NCBI GenBank assembly: GCA_030157865.1
Contig: JAOATY010000035.1
Coordinates: forward strand, 77,356 to 129,258
Reading direction: 5' to 3'
Source: Candidatus Nanopelagicales bacterium
GTDB lineage: Bacteria; Actinomycetota; Actinomycetes; S36-B12; UBA5976
Length of the DNA: 51,903 bases
Positions 34,031 through 42,595 of the stretch are shown here, piece after piece. Below the pieces are notes generated by a model. It searched no databases and was not told where the DNA came from. It saw only the letters and a program-made list of their open reading frames with translations. Both the position numbers and the translations under genes were made by a program. Positions within the stretch are counted from its first letter, which is position 1. Each line of letters begins with the position of its first letter.

Positions 34031-37000
34031 GTGTCCGGACCAACAAATAGTCCATTTGGAGCCAATGACTGGCTCGTAGACGAGTTGTACCAACAGTTCC
34101 TGGAAGATAAGCAATCAGTTGACCCAGCTTGGTGGGACTTTTTCGCCGACTACTCCCCTAGTGAGTATTCACCTCATGCCTCTGCAGTTAAAGCAACTGC
34201 ACCTACGACTCCGGCTGCACCAGCTGCGACTGCACCTGTGGCACCAGCGCAACCTGCGGCTGTGCAAACTGCAACACCAACTCCAGTAGAGACTGCCGCT
34301 CCTGCTGCTAAGCCAGCACCAGCGTCACTTGCTGATGATGTAATTGAAAAACTAAAGGGAACTTCGGCACGTGTTGTAACAAACATGGAAGCAAGTCTTG
34401 AAATCCCGACTGCAACTTCGGTTCGCGCAGTTCCAGCAAAGCTAATGGTTGATAACCGCATCGTAATTAACAATCATTTAGCACGCGGCCGCGGTGGCAA
34501 AGTTAGCTTTACTCACATAATCGGTTTTGCAATTGTTCGGGCAATGCGCGAAATGCCAGATATGAATGTTTCTTACACAACCGTTGAGGGCAAACCTGCA
34601 ATTGCCCGTCATCAGCAAGTTGGATTAGGTCTTGCAATTGACCTTGCAAAGGAAGACGGGTCTCGGCAACTTCTTGTGCCGTGCATTAAGTCCGCAGACA
34701 CCATGGACTTTGCAGCTTTCTGGGCTGGCTACGAGGATGTAGTCCGCAAGGCGCGTTCAGGAAAACTTGCAGTTGAAGATTTCCAAGGAACAACTGCCAG
34801 CCTGACAAATCCAGGAACCATTGGAACTGTTCACTCAGTTCCTCGCTTGATGCCTGGACAAGGCGTAATCATTGGCGTGGGTGCCATGGATTACCCAGCT
34901 GAATGGCAAGGAGCATCCGAAGATGCGTTAGCCAAGAATGCTGTTAGCAAGATCATGACTTTCACTAGTACTTATGACCACCGAGTAATTCAAGGCGCGC
35001 AGTCCGGAGATTTCTTGCGTCGAGTTCATCAATTACTACTTGGTGCCGACGGTTTTTATGATGACATTTTCCGTTCGCTTCAGATTCCATACGAACCGAT
35101 TCGTTGGGCACAAGATCTTGCAACTTCACATGATGCTGATCTAGATAAGACTGCACGCGTTCAAGAGATGATTCATGCTTTCCGAGTGCGTGGTCATCTA
35201 TTGGCTGACATTGATCCACTTGAATACCACCAGCGTTCACATCCAGATCTTGATATCGCAAACCATGGCATGACGCTATGGGATTTGGATCGCGAATTTG
35301 CCACCGGCGGTTTTGGTGGTCGACCATTTGCAATGTTGCGCGACATCTTGGGAACTCTTCGCGATGCCTATTGCCGAACCATCGGTATCGAATACATGCA
35401 CTTGCAGGATCCAGAACAACGTAAATGGATTCAAGATCGCCTAGAACGTAAACAAGAAAAGGTCGATCGCGATGAGCAGCTTCGTATTCTGCGCAAGCTA
35501 AATGAAGCAGAAGCTTTTGAAAGCTTCCTACAGACAAAGTACGTAGGACAGAAGCGATTCAGTCTTGAAGGTGGCGAAAGTGCTATTCCTTTCGTTGATC
35601 AAATCTTGATTGAGGCTGCGAAAGATCAATTGGATGAAGTTTGCATTGGTATGCCACACCGCGGCCGTCTAAATGTTCTAGCCAACATTGCTGGCAAGGG
35701 TTACGGCCGAATCTTCAATGAATTCGAAGGCAACTACGGTGAAGAGTCAGTCCAAGGTTCGGGCGATGTTAAGTATCACTTGGGAACCAAGAGCACATAC
35801 AAGGCTGCTGGTGGCGAAGAAGTAAAGGTATATCTAGCTGCAAACCCTTCACACCTTGAAGCGGTTAATCCAGTGCTTGAAGGCATTGTGCGAGCAAAGC
35901 AAGACATCATTGCTCAGTCCAACGAGGACAGCAAGGAAAAGTACTCAGTACTACCTCTACTTATGCATGGCGATGCTGCCTTCGCCGGTCAGGGTGTAGT
36001 TGCTGAAACACTACAAATGAGTCAACTGCAGGGTTACCGAGTTGGCGGAACGATTCATTTGGTTATCAATAATCAGGTTGGCTTCACAACTTCGCCTAAG
36101 TACAGCCGCACCAGCGTTTACTCAACTGACGTGGCTCGCACAATCCAGGCACCGGTCTTCCATGTCAACGGCGACGATCCAGAAGCAGTCGTTCGCGTTG
36201 CCCAAATGGCCTACGACTTCAGACAGGCTTTCCATAAAGATGTCGTTATTGATTTAGTTTGCTACCGACGTCGTGGCCATAACGAAGCTGATGACCCATC
36301 ACTAACCCAGCCACTTATGTACGACATCATCGACCAGAAGCGTTCAGTGCGAAAGCTTTACACTGAAGCTCTTGTTGGTCGCGGTGACATCACGTTAGAA
36401 GAAGCTGAAGCAGCGCTAAAGCATTATCAAGATGAACTTGAAGGCGTATTCCAGGCGACTAAGTCAGAGACCGCTGAGCACTTTAACTCTTCAGCCTCTG
36501 AAGTTATTTCGCATGGTCAACAAACTCTTGCGCCACAAACTCCAACCTGGGAAGTTCCAACAGCAATCACTCGCGAAGTTATTGATCGTGTTGTGGCAAG
36601 CCAAACGAGCATGCCAGAAGGATTTACGGTTCATCCACGTCTTGCTCCACAACTTGCTAGACGTGCCGAGATGGTTGCAACGGATGCAATCGATTGGGGT
36701 ATGGGTGAAGCTCTTGCAATTGGTTCACTCCTAACCGAAGGAACCGTAGTTCGGTTAGCTGGACAAGATAGCCGACGCGGAACTTTTGGTCACCGTCACG
36801 CTGTCATCGTGGATAAGAAAACAGGTTGGCAGTACAAGCCACTAAAGACTTGCTACGAAGGCTCAGCAAAACTTGATGTTTACGATTCACTGTTGAGTGA
36901 ATACGCAGCAATGGGCTTCGAATACGGTTACTCCGTTATTCGTCCTGAAGCACTAACCATGTGGGAAGCCCAGTTTGGCGATTTCGCAAATGGCGCTCAA

Positions 37001-37705
37001 ACCATCATTGATGAATACATTACAACTGGTGAACAAAAGTGGGCACAAAAGAGCAGCGTAGTTTTGTTGCTTCCACATGGTTATGAAGGTCAAGGACCAG
37101 ATCACTCTTCAGCTCGTGTTGAGCGTTTCTTGCAGCAATGTGCGCAGGACAACATAACCGTGGCCATGCCTACTACCCCAGCAAGCTTCTTCCATTTGCT
37201 TCGTTGGCAGGTTAAGTCTTCGTTGACTCGACCACTTGTTGTTTTCACACCTAAGTCATTGCTGCGTGCAAAGTACGCAACCTCAAAGGTAAGTGACTTT
37301 ACTGAAGGCACATTCAAGTCGATTATTGGCGACAGTGAAATGAATCCGGATGATGTAACTACCGTTCTACTTTGCAGCGGAAAGGTCTACTACGACTTAG
37401 TGGCAGAGCGCGAAAAGTTAGGTCGCAAGGACGTAGCAATTGTTCGTCTTGAACGCCTGTACCCATTGCCAGCAATTACCTTGCCGCCTGAGCTTGCTCG
37501 GTACAAGAACTTAGCGAACGTTCGCTGGGTTCAAGAAGAGCCAGCAAATCAGGGTGCCTGGAGCTTTATGGCAATGAACCTGCCAGCTCTTATCAATCGT
37601 GCGATCACTGGTATTTCACGTCCAGCATCTAGCTCACCAGCCGTTGGCTCACACCATCGCAGTGAACTAGAACAGCAAGCTCTGGTCACCCAGGCATTTA
37701 GTTAA
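34031..37705 (+). CDS. kgd: Multifunctional 2-oxoglutarate decarboxylase/dehydrogenase (Kgd)
   Basis: A 1224-residue actinobacterial fusion. Residues 1-40 give the N-terminal NDWLVDELYQQFLEDK segment, about 45-100 form an Ala/Pro-rich linker, about 100-330 the succinyltransferase (E2o) catalytic domain with TYDHRVIQG (His near 317), and the rest the thiamine-diphosphate E1o part with GMPHRGRLNV and MHGDAAFAGQG. This is the arrangement of mycobacterial Kgd and corynebacterial OdhA (about 1230 residues). It catalyses 2-oxoglutarate decarboxylation in the TCA cycle. GTG start, with GGAAGG upstream and a TATAGT -10 at 34003-34008. Neighbours include TPP-regulated thiamine genes, though in a separate unit. 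Confidence 0.97.
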   Translation: MSGPTNSPFGANDWLVDELYQQFLEDKQSVDPAWWDFFADYSPSEYSPHASAVKATAPTTPAAPAATAPVAPAQPAAVQTATPTPVETAAPAAKPAPASLADDVIEKLKGTSARVVTNMEASLEIPTATSVRAVPAKLMVDNRIVINNHLARGRGGKVSFTHIIGFAIVRAMREMPDMNVSYTTVEGKPAIARHQQVGLGLAIDLAKEDGSRQLLVPCIKSADTMDFAAFWAGYEDVVRKARSGKLAVEDFQGTTASLTNPGTIGTVHSVPRLMPGQGVIIGVGAMDYPAEWQGASEDALAKNAVSKIMTFTSTYDHRVIQGAQSGDFLRRVHQLLLGADGFYDDIFRSLQIPYEPIRWAQDLATSHDADLDKTARVQEMIHAFRVRGHLLADIDPLEYHQRSHPDLDIANHGMTLWDLDREFATGGFGGRPFAMLRDILGTLRDAYCRTIGIEYMHLQDPEQRKWIQDRLERKQEKVDRDEQLRILRKLNEAEAFESFLQTKYVGQKRFSLEGGESAIPFVDQILIEAAKDQLDEVCIGMPHRGRLNVLANIAGKGYGRIFNEFEGNYGEESVQGSGDVKYHLGTKSTYKAAGGEEVKVYLAANPSHLEAVNPVLEGIVRAKQDIIAQSNEDSKEKYSVLPLLMHGDAAFAGQGVVAETLQMSQLQGYRVGGTIHLVINNQVGFTTSPKYSRTSVYSTDVARTIQAPVFHVNGDDPEAVVRVAQMAYDFRQAFHKDVVIDLVCYRRRGHNEADDPSLTQPLMYDIIDQKRSVRKLYTEALVGRGDITLEEAEAALKHYQDELEGVFQATKSETAEHFNSSASEVISHGQQTLAPQTPTWEVPTAITREVIDRVVASQTSMPEGFTVHPRLAPQLARRAEMVATDAIDWGMGEALAIGSLLTEGTVVRLAGQDSRRGTFGHRHAVIVDKKTGWQYKPLKTCYEGSAKLDVYDSLLSEYAAMGFEYGYSVIRPEALTMWEAQFGDFANGAQTIIDEYITTGEQKWAQKSSVVLLLPHGYEGQGPDHSSARVERFLQQCAQDNITVAMPTTPASFFHLLRWQVKSSLTRPLVVFTPKSLLRAKYATSKVSDFTEGTFKSIIGDSEMNPDDVTTVLLCSGKVYYDLVAEREKLGRKDVAIVRLERLYPLPAITLPPELARYKNLANVRWVQEEPANQGAWSFMAMNLPALINRAITGISRPASSSPAVGSHHRSELEQQALVTQAFS

Positions 37706-37726
37706 TCGAGTTCGGAAAGGCTTGCC

Positions 37727-37909
37727 ATGTACTTTACGGACCGAGGCATTGAAGAGCTTGAAAAGCGCCGTGGCGAAGAAGAAGTTACCTTTGAGTGGTT
37801 AGCGGAACGAATGCGGGAATTTGTTGATACGTTTCCCGACTTTGAAATTCCAACTGAGCGACTAGCAACCTGGCTGGCCCGCCTCGATGATGATGAGGAA
37901 GATGTCTAA
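37727..37909 (+). CDS. Small conserved DUF6104-type protein
   Basis: A 60-residue acidic protein (MYFTDRGIEELEKRRGEEE...) with a Glu/Arg-rich helix and C-terminal acidic tail DDDEED. It matches the short protein that, as I recall, follows kgd in many actinobacteria. GGAAAGG precedes its ATG, and it overlaps the next start (TAATG), so it is translated. Function is unknown. Confidence 0.75.
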   Translation: MYFTDRGIEELEKRRGEEEVTFEWLAERMREFVDTFPDFEIPTERLATWLARLDDDEEDV

Positions 37910-38871
37910 TGCGCGCTGTAGTTGCAACTAGTGGAAATCTAGAAAATCCATTTGAAGGATTCTCAATTTGCGAACATCCAGATCCAGTCGTTCCTGAAGG
38001 TTGGGTTCGGGTTGCCGTCAAAGCTGCTGCGATCAATCATCATGACGTTTGGACACTTCGTGGCGTTGCAACTGCTCCCGAGAACCTACCTATAGTTCTT
38101 GGCTCAGATGCAGCTGGAACTCTAGACGATGGAACTCCAGTGATTGTTCATGCAGTTCTTGGTGATCCTTCCAATGGTGATGAAACTCTTGATCCAAAGC
38201 GTTCACTTTTAAGTGAAGTTCATGACGGAACTCACGCCGAATATGTAACCGTTCCGGCTTACAACGTAATTCCGAAACCTGATTTCTTGAGTTTCGAAGA
38301 AGCGGCTTGCCTGCCCACAGCTTGGCTCACCGCCTACCGAATGCTGTTCACGAAGTCTGGCCTGAAAAAGGGAGACACCGTCCTAATTCAAGGAGCTGGT
38401 GGCGGCGTTGCTACTGCTCTGATTCAGCTGGCTAGTGCAGCTGGCTTTGTAACTTGGGTGACATCTCGTGATGAAGCAAAGCGCGAGTATGCCAAGTCCA
38501 TTGGTGCCAGCGAGGCTTTCGAATCAGGAGCACGTTTGCCAGGCAAAGTTGATGCCGTAATGGAAAGTGTTGGCGAAGCAACATGGTCACATTCCATGCG
38601 TAGCCTTCGACCAGGCGGAAAAATTGTTATCTGTGGAGCGACAAGTGGAGCTAATCCCCCAGCGGATTTGAATCGCCTATTCTTCTTGCAGCTTGAAGTT
38701 GTTGGCTCAACTATGGGCACACGTGCTGAATTCGAAGGTCTCATTAAATTCCTAGGTGAGACTGGAGTGCGCCCGCACATTCAACAAGTGTTCTCACTTG
38801 AGGATGCAAAGCAAGGCTATGAACTTATGCATCAGGGCGAAATTCAAGGAAAACTTGTAATCGTTCCGTAA
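37909..38871 (+). CDS. Zinc-type/quinone-reductase-like MDR oxidoreductase
   Basis: A 320-residue medium-chain dehydrogenase/reductase. The GroES-like N-terminal half has HHDVWTLRGV, and the Rossmann half has IQGAGGGVATALIQLA. LPTAWLTAYRMLF is characteristic. The usual four structural zinc cysteines are not evident, so it is nearer the NADPH:quinone reductase branch. It overlaps the DUF6104 gene by one base. Substrate unknown. Confidence 0.88.
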   Translation: MRAVVATSGNLENPFEGFSICEHPDPVVPEGWVRVAVKAAAINHHDVWTLRGVATAPENLPIVLGSDAAGTLDDGTPVIVHAVLGDPSNGDETLDPKRSLLSEVHDGTHAEYVTVPAYNVIPKPDFLSFEEAACLPTAWLTAYRMLFTKSGLKKGDTVLIQGAGGGVATALIQLASAAGFVTWVTSRDEAKREYAKSIGASEAFESGARLPGKVDAVMESVGEATWSHSMRSLRPGGKIVICGATSGANPPADLNRLFFLQLEVVGSTMGTRAEFEGLIKFLGETGVRPHIQQVFSLEDAKQGYELMHQGEIQGKLVIVP

Positions 38872-38943
38872 AGCGTTGTTTAATTGGGCAAATAAAGTAA
38901 CGCAAATCGTTTAAATATACTCGTCGCTAAGTACGCTTGAGAT

Positions 38944-39702
38944 ATGAGCAAACTAACGATTCCAAGTCTTCGTCGATTCAATTTAATTGCAGGCATTGTG
39001 CATCTGTTGCAAATGGCTGCAGTAATTGCCCTATCAACAGACTTCAGCCTTCCGGTAACTGCAACATACATGACCGGTCCGCCGGGATCCGCATTTGCTG
39101 CACCTGTTGTGGTATTCGAGACACCTCTTGCACTTGCCGTTGCGTTGTTCCTTGGTCTTTCAGCGCTGGCACACTTCATCGTTGCTAGCCCACAGTTCTT
39201 TGGTCGCTATGGCAAAGGTCTAGAAGAAAAGCGAAACTACTTCCGTTGGGTTGAATACTCAATTAGCTCATCAGTGATGATTGTTTTGATTGCTCAGATC
39301 ACAGGTATCGCCGACATATCTGCACTGATTGCAATCTTTGGCGTAAACGCATCCATGATTCTCTTTGGCTGGCTTCAAGAAAAATATGAGCAGCCAGGAA
39401 ACGGTGGCTGGGTGCCATTTATCTTTGGTTGTATCGCTGGAATCGTGCCATGGCTTGCAGTACTGGTTTACGTACTTTCTCCTGGTGGTCCACCAGAAAC
39501 CAGCGCACCAGGCTTTGTCATCGGCATCATTGTCACCATATTCGTGCTGTTCAATTCATTTGCTTGGGTGCAATACAAGCAATACAAAGCCAAGGGCAAG
39601 TGGAGTAACTACTTGCATGGCGAGCGCATCTATATTGTGTTGAGTTTGGTTGCAAAGTCCCTGCTGGCTTGGCAGATTTTCGCTAACACGCTTATCCCTT
39701 AA
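38944..39702 (+). CDS. heR: Heliorhodopsin
   Basis: A 252-residue seven-helix retinal protein that aligns along its entire length with the founding actinobacterial heliorhodopsin 48C12. The retinal lysine is K238 in LSLVAKSLLAWQ, and the counterion glutamate is E104 in RWVEYSISSS (E107 in 48C12). His20 and His77 correspond to the conserved pocket histidines. Heliorhodopsins have inverted topology compared with other microbial rhodopsins and do not usually pump ions; their cellular role is unsettled. No retinal biosynthesis genes are in the window. A TATACT -10 is at 38916-38921. The end overlaps the convergent Ni-SOD protease gene by 11 bases. Confidence 0.97.
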   Translation: MSKLTIPSLRRFNLIAGIVHLLQMAAVIALSTDFSLPVTATYMTGPPGSAFAAPVVVFETPLALAVALFLGLSALAHFIVASPQFFGRYGKGLEEKRNYFRWVEYSISSSVMIVLIAQITGIADISALIAIFGVNASMILFGWLQEKYEQPGNGGWVPFIFGCIAGIVPWLAVLVYVLSPGGPPETSAPGFVIGIIVTIFVLFNSFAWVQYKQYKAKGKWSNYLHGERIYIVLSLVAKSLLAWQIFANTLIP

Positions 39703-39991
39703 TGAGTCCTGGCTTTGGCCAGAGTCGATAGGTTGCAACACCGATTACATTCTCATGCGGAATCAGTCCGTATGTTCTGGAATCGGTGCTGACTAAATCA
39801 TTGTCGCCTTGCGCGAAAATACCTTCTGCTTCGATTCGCAATATGCGTTTTACTTCAAACTGACCGGCGCGCTCAAAAACCACAATGTCTCCAATGACAA
39901 TCGGCCCATCCGTGCGCACAAGTAAGCGCTCATCAGGAGCCAAGGTAGGGATCATGCTTAAGCCCGAAACAACTGCCATTCGATAACGCAT
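39692..39991 (-). CDS. sodX: Nickel-SOD maturation protease (S26/SodX-like)
   Basis: A 99-residue signal-peptidase-like protein. The catalytic Ser12 is in SGLSMIPTL, the general-base Lys in FEVKRILRIE, and GIFAQGDNDLVSTDSRTYG matches the S26 domain-closing region. It is divergent from sodN, whose precursor needs removal of a 12-residue leader, which is the recognised job of SodX. It lacks a clear membrane anchor. Confidence 0.88.
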   Translation of the reverse strand: MRYRMAVVSGLSMIPTLAPDERLLVRTDGPIVIGDIVVFERAGQFEVKRILRIEAEGIFAQGDNDLVSTDSRTYGLIPHENVIGVATYRLWPKPGLIKG

Positions 39992-40081
39992 ATTCCTATT
40001 GTTCCAGCCCTAAACTGCGGGCTTGAACCAGCGGCGGTAATCTTTAGGTACGCGGACATCCGCAATATCTTCGGAGGAATT

Positions 40082-40474
40082 ATGAAGCTTTTCGCATCAA
40101 CTATTGCAGTGAATGCTCACTGCGACCTACCTTGTGGCATCTACGATCCAGCACAGGCTCGTATCGAAGCACTTTCTGTTAAGGCCTGCATGGAGAAGTA
40201 CCACGCATCCGATGATGCAGACTTCAAAGCACGTGCAGTTGCTATCAAAGAAGAGCGCTCACACCAGGTTAAAGAACACCTTTGGGTTCTTTGGACTGAC
40301 TACTTCAAGGCTCCACACTTTGAAAAGTACCCAAACCTAAATGAACTATTCAATGAAGCAACAAAGCTTGCTGGCGCCGGTGGCACCAAGGGTACAAACG
40401 ATGTTGCAGTTGCTGACCAGTTGATCGCAAAGATCGACGAAATCGCAGCAATCTTCGCTGACTCAAAGAAGTAA
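40082..40474 (+). CDS. sodN: Nickel superoxide dismutase
   Basis: A 130-residue precursor. The nickel hook HCDLPCG begins at His13, so cleavage after Ala12 exposes the His1-Cys2-...-Cys6 ligand set; YDPAQARIEALSVKA and the four-helix body match Ni-SOD. The enzyme disproportionates superoxide in the cytoplasm as a homohexamer. CGGAGGAATT gives a strong ribosome binding site. It is divergent from its processing protease. No iron/manganese SOD gene is present in the window. Confidence 0.97.
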   Translation: MKLFASTIAVNAHCDLPCGIYDPAQARIEALSVKACMEKYHASDDADFKARAVAIKEERSHQVKEHLWVLWTDYFKAPHFEKYPNLNELFNEATKLAGAGGTKGTNDVAVADQLIAKIDEIAAIFADSKK

Positions 40475-40484
40475 GTCTTAACTT

Positions 40485-41042
40485 ATGATCTCGGTGCGTG
40501 AAGCTACTCCAGAAGACGTAGCTCAAATGCACCAAATGATTAACGAGTTAGCAGAGTACGAAAAAGCTCCAGAAGAAGTAATCGCGACCGAACATGACCT
40601 GATGAAGGCATTGTTCGGTCGCGATTTTTCTTCAGCTGAATACGACCAGCACGACAGCATCGCTCCAGCAGGGATTGCAAATACCCCACACGGACAGCCT
40701 GCACTTTATGCATATGTGGTCGAGGATCCAGAAGATTCAGAGCAACTTGCTGGAATGGCAATTTGGTTTTTGAACTACAGCACGTGGGACGGCACACATG
40801 GTGTCTATCTAGAAGACCTTTATGTGAGACCACAATTCCGTGGTCAAGGTATGGGTAAAGCATTAATGAAACGACTTGCTCAAGTTTGTGTGGACAATGA
40901 CTACTCAAGATTCCAGTGGTGGGTTTTGGATTGGAATCAACCGGCGATCGAGGTCTATCGAGCCATGGGCGCGAAGGCTATGGACGAGTGGACGGTTTAC
41001 CGAGTCTCGGGACAAGAACTTAAAGATCTCGCCAGCGAATAG
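40485..41042 (+). CDS. GNAT N-acetyltransferase (diamine acetyltransferase-like)
   Basis: A 185-residue GNAT protein. LEDLYVRPQFRGQGMGKALM is the acetyl-CoA loop (Q/RxxGxG/A), and the WWVLDWNQPAIEVYRAMGAKAMDEWTVYR C-terminus resembles spermidine/spermine N1-acetyltransferases. It starts 10 bases after sodN. Polyamine acetylation would fit with the PotD paralogues and catabolic cluster, but family similarity alone does not prove it. Confidence 0.85.
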   Translation: MISVREATPEDVAQMHQMINELAEYEKAPEEVIATEHDLMKALFGRDFSSAEYDQHDSIAPAGIANTPHGQPALYAYVVEDPEDSEQLAGMAIWFLNYSTWDGTHGVYLEDLYVRPQFRGQGMGKALMKRLAQVCVDNDYSRFQWWVLDWNQPAIEVYRAMGAKAMDEWTVYRVSGQELKDLASE

Positions 41043-41088
41043 TTGAGCGATTACCCGTTACGGCGCCGAAATAGGTTAACGTCGTAAC

Positions 41089-41460
41089 GTGAACACAATA
41101 GATTTAGCCGTTCCGGCAAACCCAGAATATGTTGGGTTAATTCGAAGCGCTGCCGCTCACATCGCAGCACACGCTGACTTAACTCTTGATGCAATAGATG
41201 ATTTACGACTCGCAGTTGACGAGGCGTTTGCAGTTCTGATCGCTCATAAACCTGACACAGGCGCAGTTACCATCAAGTTCACTATTCATCCCGAACAGCT
41301 AGACATTGAACTAACTGGGCCTGCCGGAAGTCCGCCGCCCGATAAGTCTTCGTTTGCTTGGACAGTTCTGAGTGCTTTAGTTAACGAAGTTTCAACGCAA
41401 ACCTCTCCGGCAGGATTAGTAACTTTGTTACTAACTGCCAAAGTTGTGGCTAGTGCCTAA
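41089..41460 (+). CDS. usfX: Anti-sigma factor for SigF (RsbW/UsfX-like)
   Basis: A 123-residue HATPase_c-type protein. DDLRLAVDEAFAVLIAHKPD is the N-box helix; it lacks the canonical Asn, as mycobacterial UsfX also does, and FAWTVLSALVNEV is the conserved helix after. GTG start without a clear Shine-Dalgarno site; a TAACGT box 6 bases upstream suggests a leaderless transcript. It overlaps sigF by 8 bases, the usual anti-sigma/sigma pair layout. It should sequester SigF until an anti-anti-sigma factor frees it; none is in the window. Confidence 0.88.
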   Translation: MNTIDLAVPANPEYVGLIRSAAAHIAAHADLTLDAIDDLRLAVDEAFAVLIAHKPDTGAVTIKFTIHPEQLDIELTGPAGSPPPDKSSFAWTVLSALVNEVSTQTSPAGLVTLLLTAKVVASA

Positions 41461-42205
41461 AGACGACTTACGATCTGCTGATCGTGAGATGTTCGAGCAA
41501 CTTGCAGCTCTAGAAGCAGGTACCGATGAACACGAGAGAATTCGTGCTGCCTTAATTGAAAGACATCTGCCACTAGTAACTTTTATGGCGAGGAAATTTG
41601 CAGATCGTGGAGAACCACTGGACGATCTGATTCAGGTCGGCACGATTGGTTTGATTAAAGCGATCGATAGGTTTGAAATCTCTAAAGGATTCGAATTCTC
41701 AACCTTTGCTACGCCAACTATTGTTGGCGAGATTAAGCGCCACTTTAGAGATAAAACTTGGGCAGTTCGTGTACCTAGAAGACTGCAAGAACTGGGTGCT
41801 TCTGTTACCAAGGCAACTACTGAATTAACCCACAAATTGGATCGCTCACCGACGCCAAAGGAAATCGCCAAGCATCTGGGAATCACTGTGGATGAGGTTG
41901 CCGAAGCTTTGGAATCTAATGCCGCTTATTCAACAGTTAGCTTGGACGTAACTACAGACACCGCATCGAGTATCGGTGACACCTTCGGTGCTCTAGACGA
42001 AGCACTTGAAGGCGTTGAATACCGGGAATCACTAAAGCCATTACTTGCCGAATTAGATGATCGGGAAAAGCGAATTCTGCAAATGAGATTTTTTGAAAAC
42101 CAAAGTCAAAGTCAGATTGCGGCTGAGCTTGGAATTTCCCAAATGCATGTTTCCAGAATTCTGAACAAAGTCTTGAGTCACCTAAGAGAAGGTTTGATTA
42201 GTTAG
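41453..42205 (+). CDS. sigF: Alternative sigma factor SigF/SigB family
   Basis: A 250-residue group 3 sigma factor. Region 2 is FMARKFADRGEPLDDLIQVGTIGLIKAIDRFE, region 2.3-2.4 is GFEFSTFATPTIVGEIKRHFRDKTWAVRVPRR, and region 4 helix-turn-helix is QSQSQIAAELGISQMHVSRILNK. I use GTG 41453 (MPKDDLRS), which overlaps the anti-sigma stop; a TTG 9 bases upstream is possible. It directs stress/stationary phase gene expression in relatives. Heliorhodopsin and Ni-SOD are near, but shared control is only a suggestion. Confidence 0.92.
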   Translation: MPKDDLRSADREMFEQLAALEAGTDEHERIRAALIERHLPLVTFMARKFADRGEPLDDLIQVGTIGLIKAIDRFEISKGFEFSTFATPTIVGEIKRHFRDKTWAVRVPRRLQELGASVTKATTELTHKLDRSPTPKEIAKHLGITVDEVAEALESNAAYSTVSLDVTTDTASSIGDTFGALDEALEGVEYRESLKPLLAELDDREKRILQMRFFENQSQSQIAAELGISQMHVSRILNKVLSHLREGLIS

Positions 42206-42548
42206 TTTGTGGAGTTTTGAGCAACGCAATAAATCCCACCGCGCTGACAATAGTTACGACTACTCCGATGACTTTGTAAATCGCTAAAGTTCCGCTGAAG
42301 AGTGTGTAACCTGCGATACCGATGAAAAGTTGCAACAAGAAAAATGGTGTTCGCGCCCAGTTTTGGTCCCGCGTAATACCTCGAGTGCAAGCTGCTAGCG
42401 ACGCCGCAAACGTTGAATAGATTATGAATTGAACAAGTGGCGAGCCAACGGAACTATGTTCAACGGTTCCTCGAACGACTATCGAAAGACCATAAAGAAA
42501 AATGGTTGCTGCTTCAATGACACCAATTATTACGGCTAATCTCTTCAC
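42198..42548 (-). CDS. Small four-helix membrane protein, function unknown
   Basis: A 116-residue protein with about four hydrophobic segments (roughly 5-27, 38-57, 66-84, 88-108). I do not recognise a specific family. It is convergent with sigF, overlapping it by 8 bases, and divergent from the next gene. The short basic loop TRGITRDQNWARTPF lies between helices 2 and 3. No function is claimed. Confidence 0.7.
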   Translation of the reverse strand: MKRLAVIIGVIEAATIFLYGLSIVVRGTVEHSSVGSPLVQFIIYSTFAASLAACTRGITRDQNWARTPFFLLQLFIGIAGYTLFSGTLAIYKVIGVVVTIVSAVGFIALLKTPQTN

Positions 42549-42595
42549 TTAACTACCGTATCGGATTCCAGAAAATTCGCAGATAGAGTTGATTC

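Noticed and set aside
34965-35537. Minus-strand open frame (190 codons) inside kgd
   Set aside because: Shadow of the conserved Kgd E1 region; no ribosome binding site or domain.
41089-41460. Degenerate, non-functional anti-sigma factor because the N-box Asn is missing
   Set aside because: Mycobacterial UsfX, as I recall its sequence, also lacks it, so the substitution is a family feature rather than decay.
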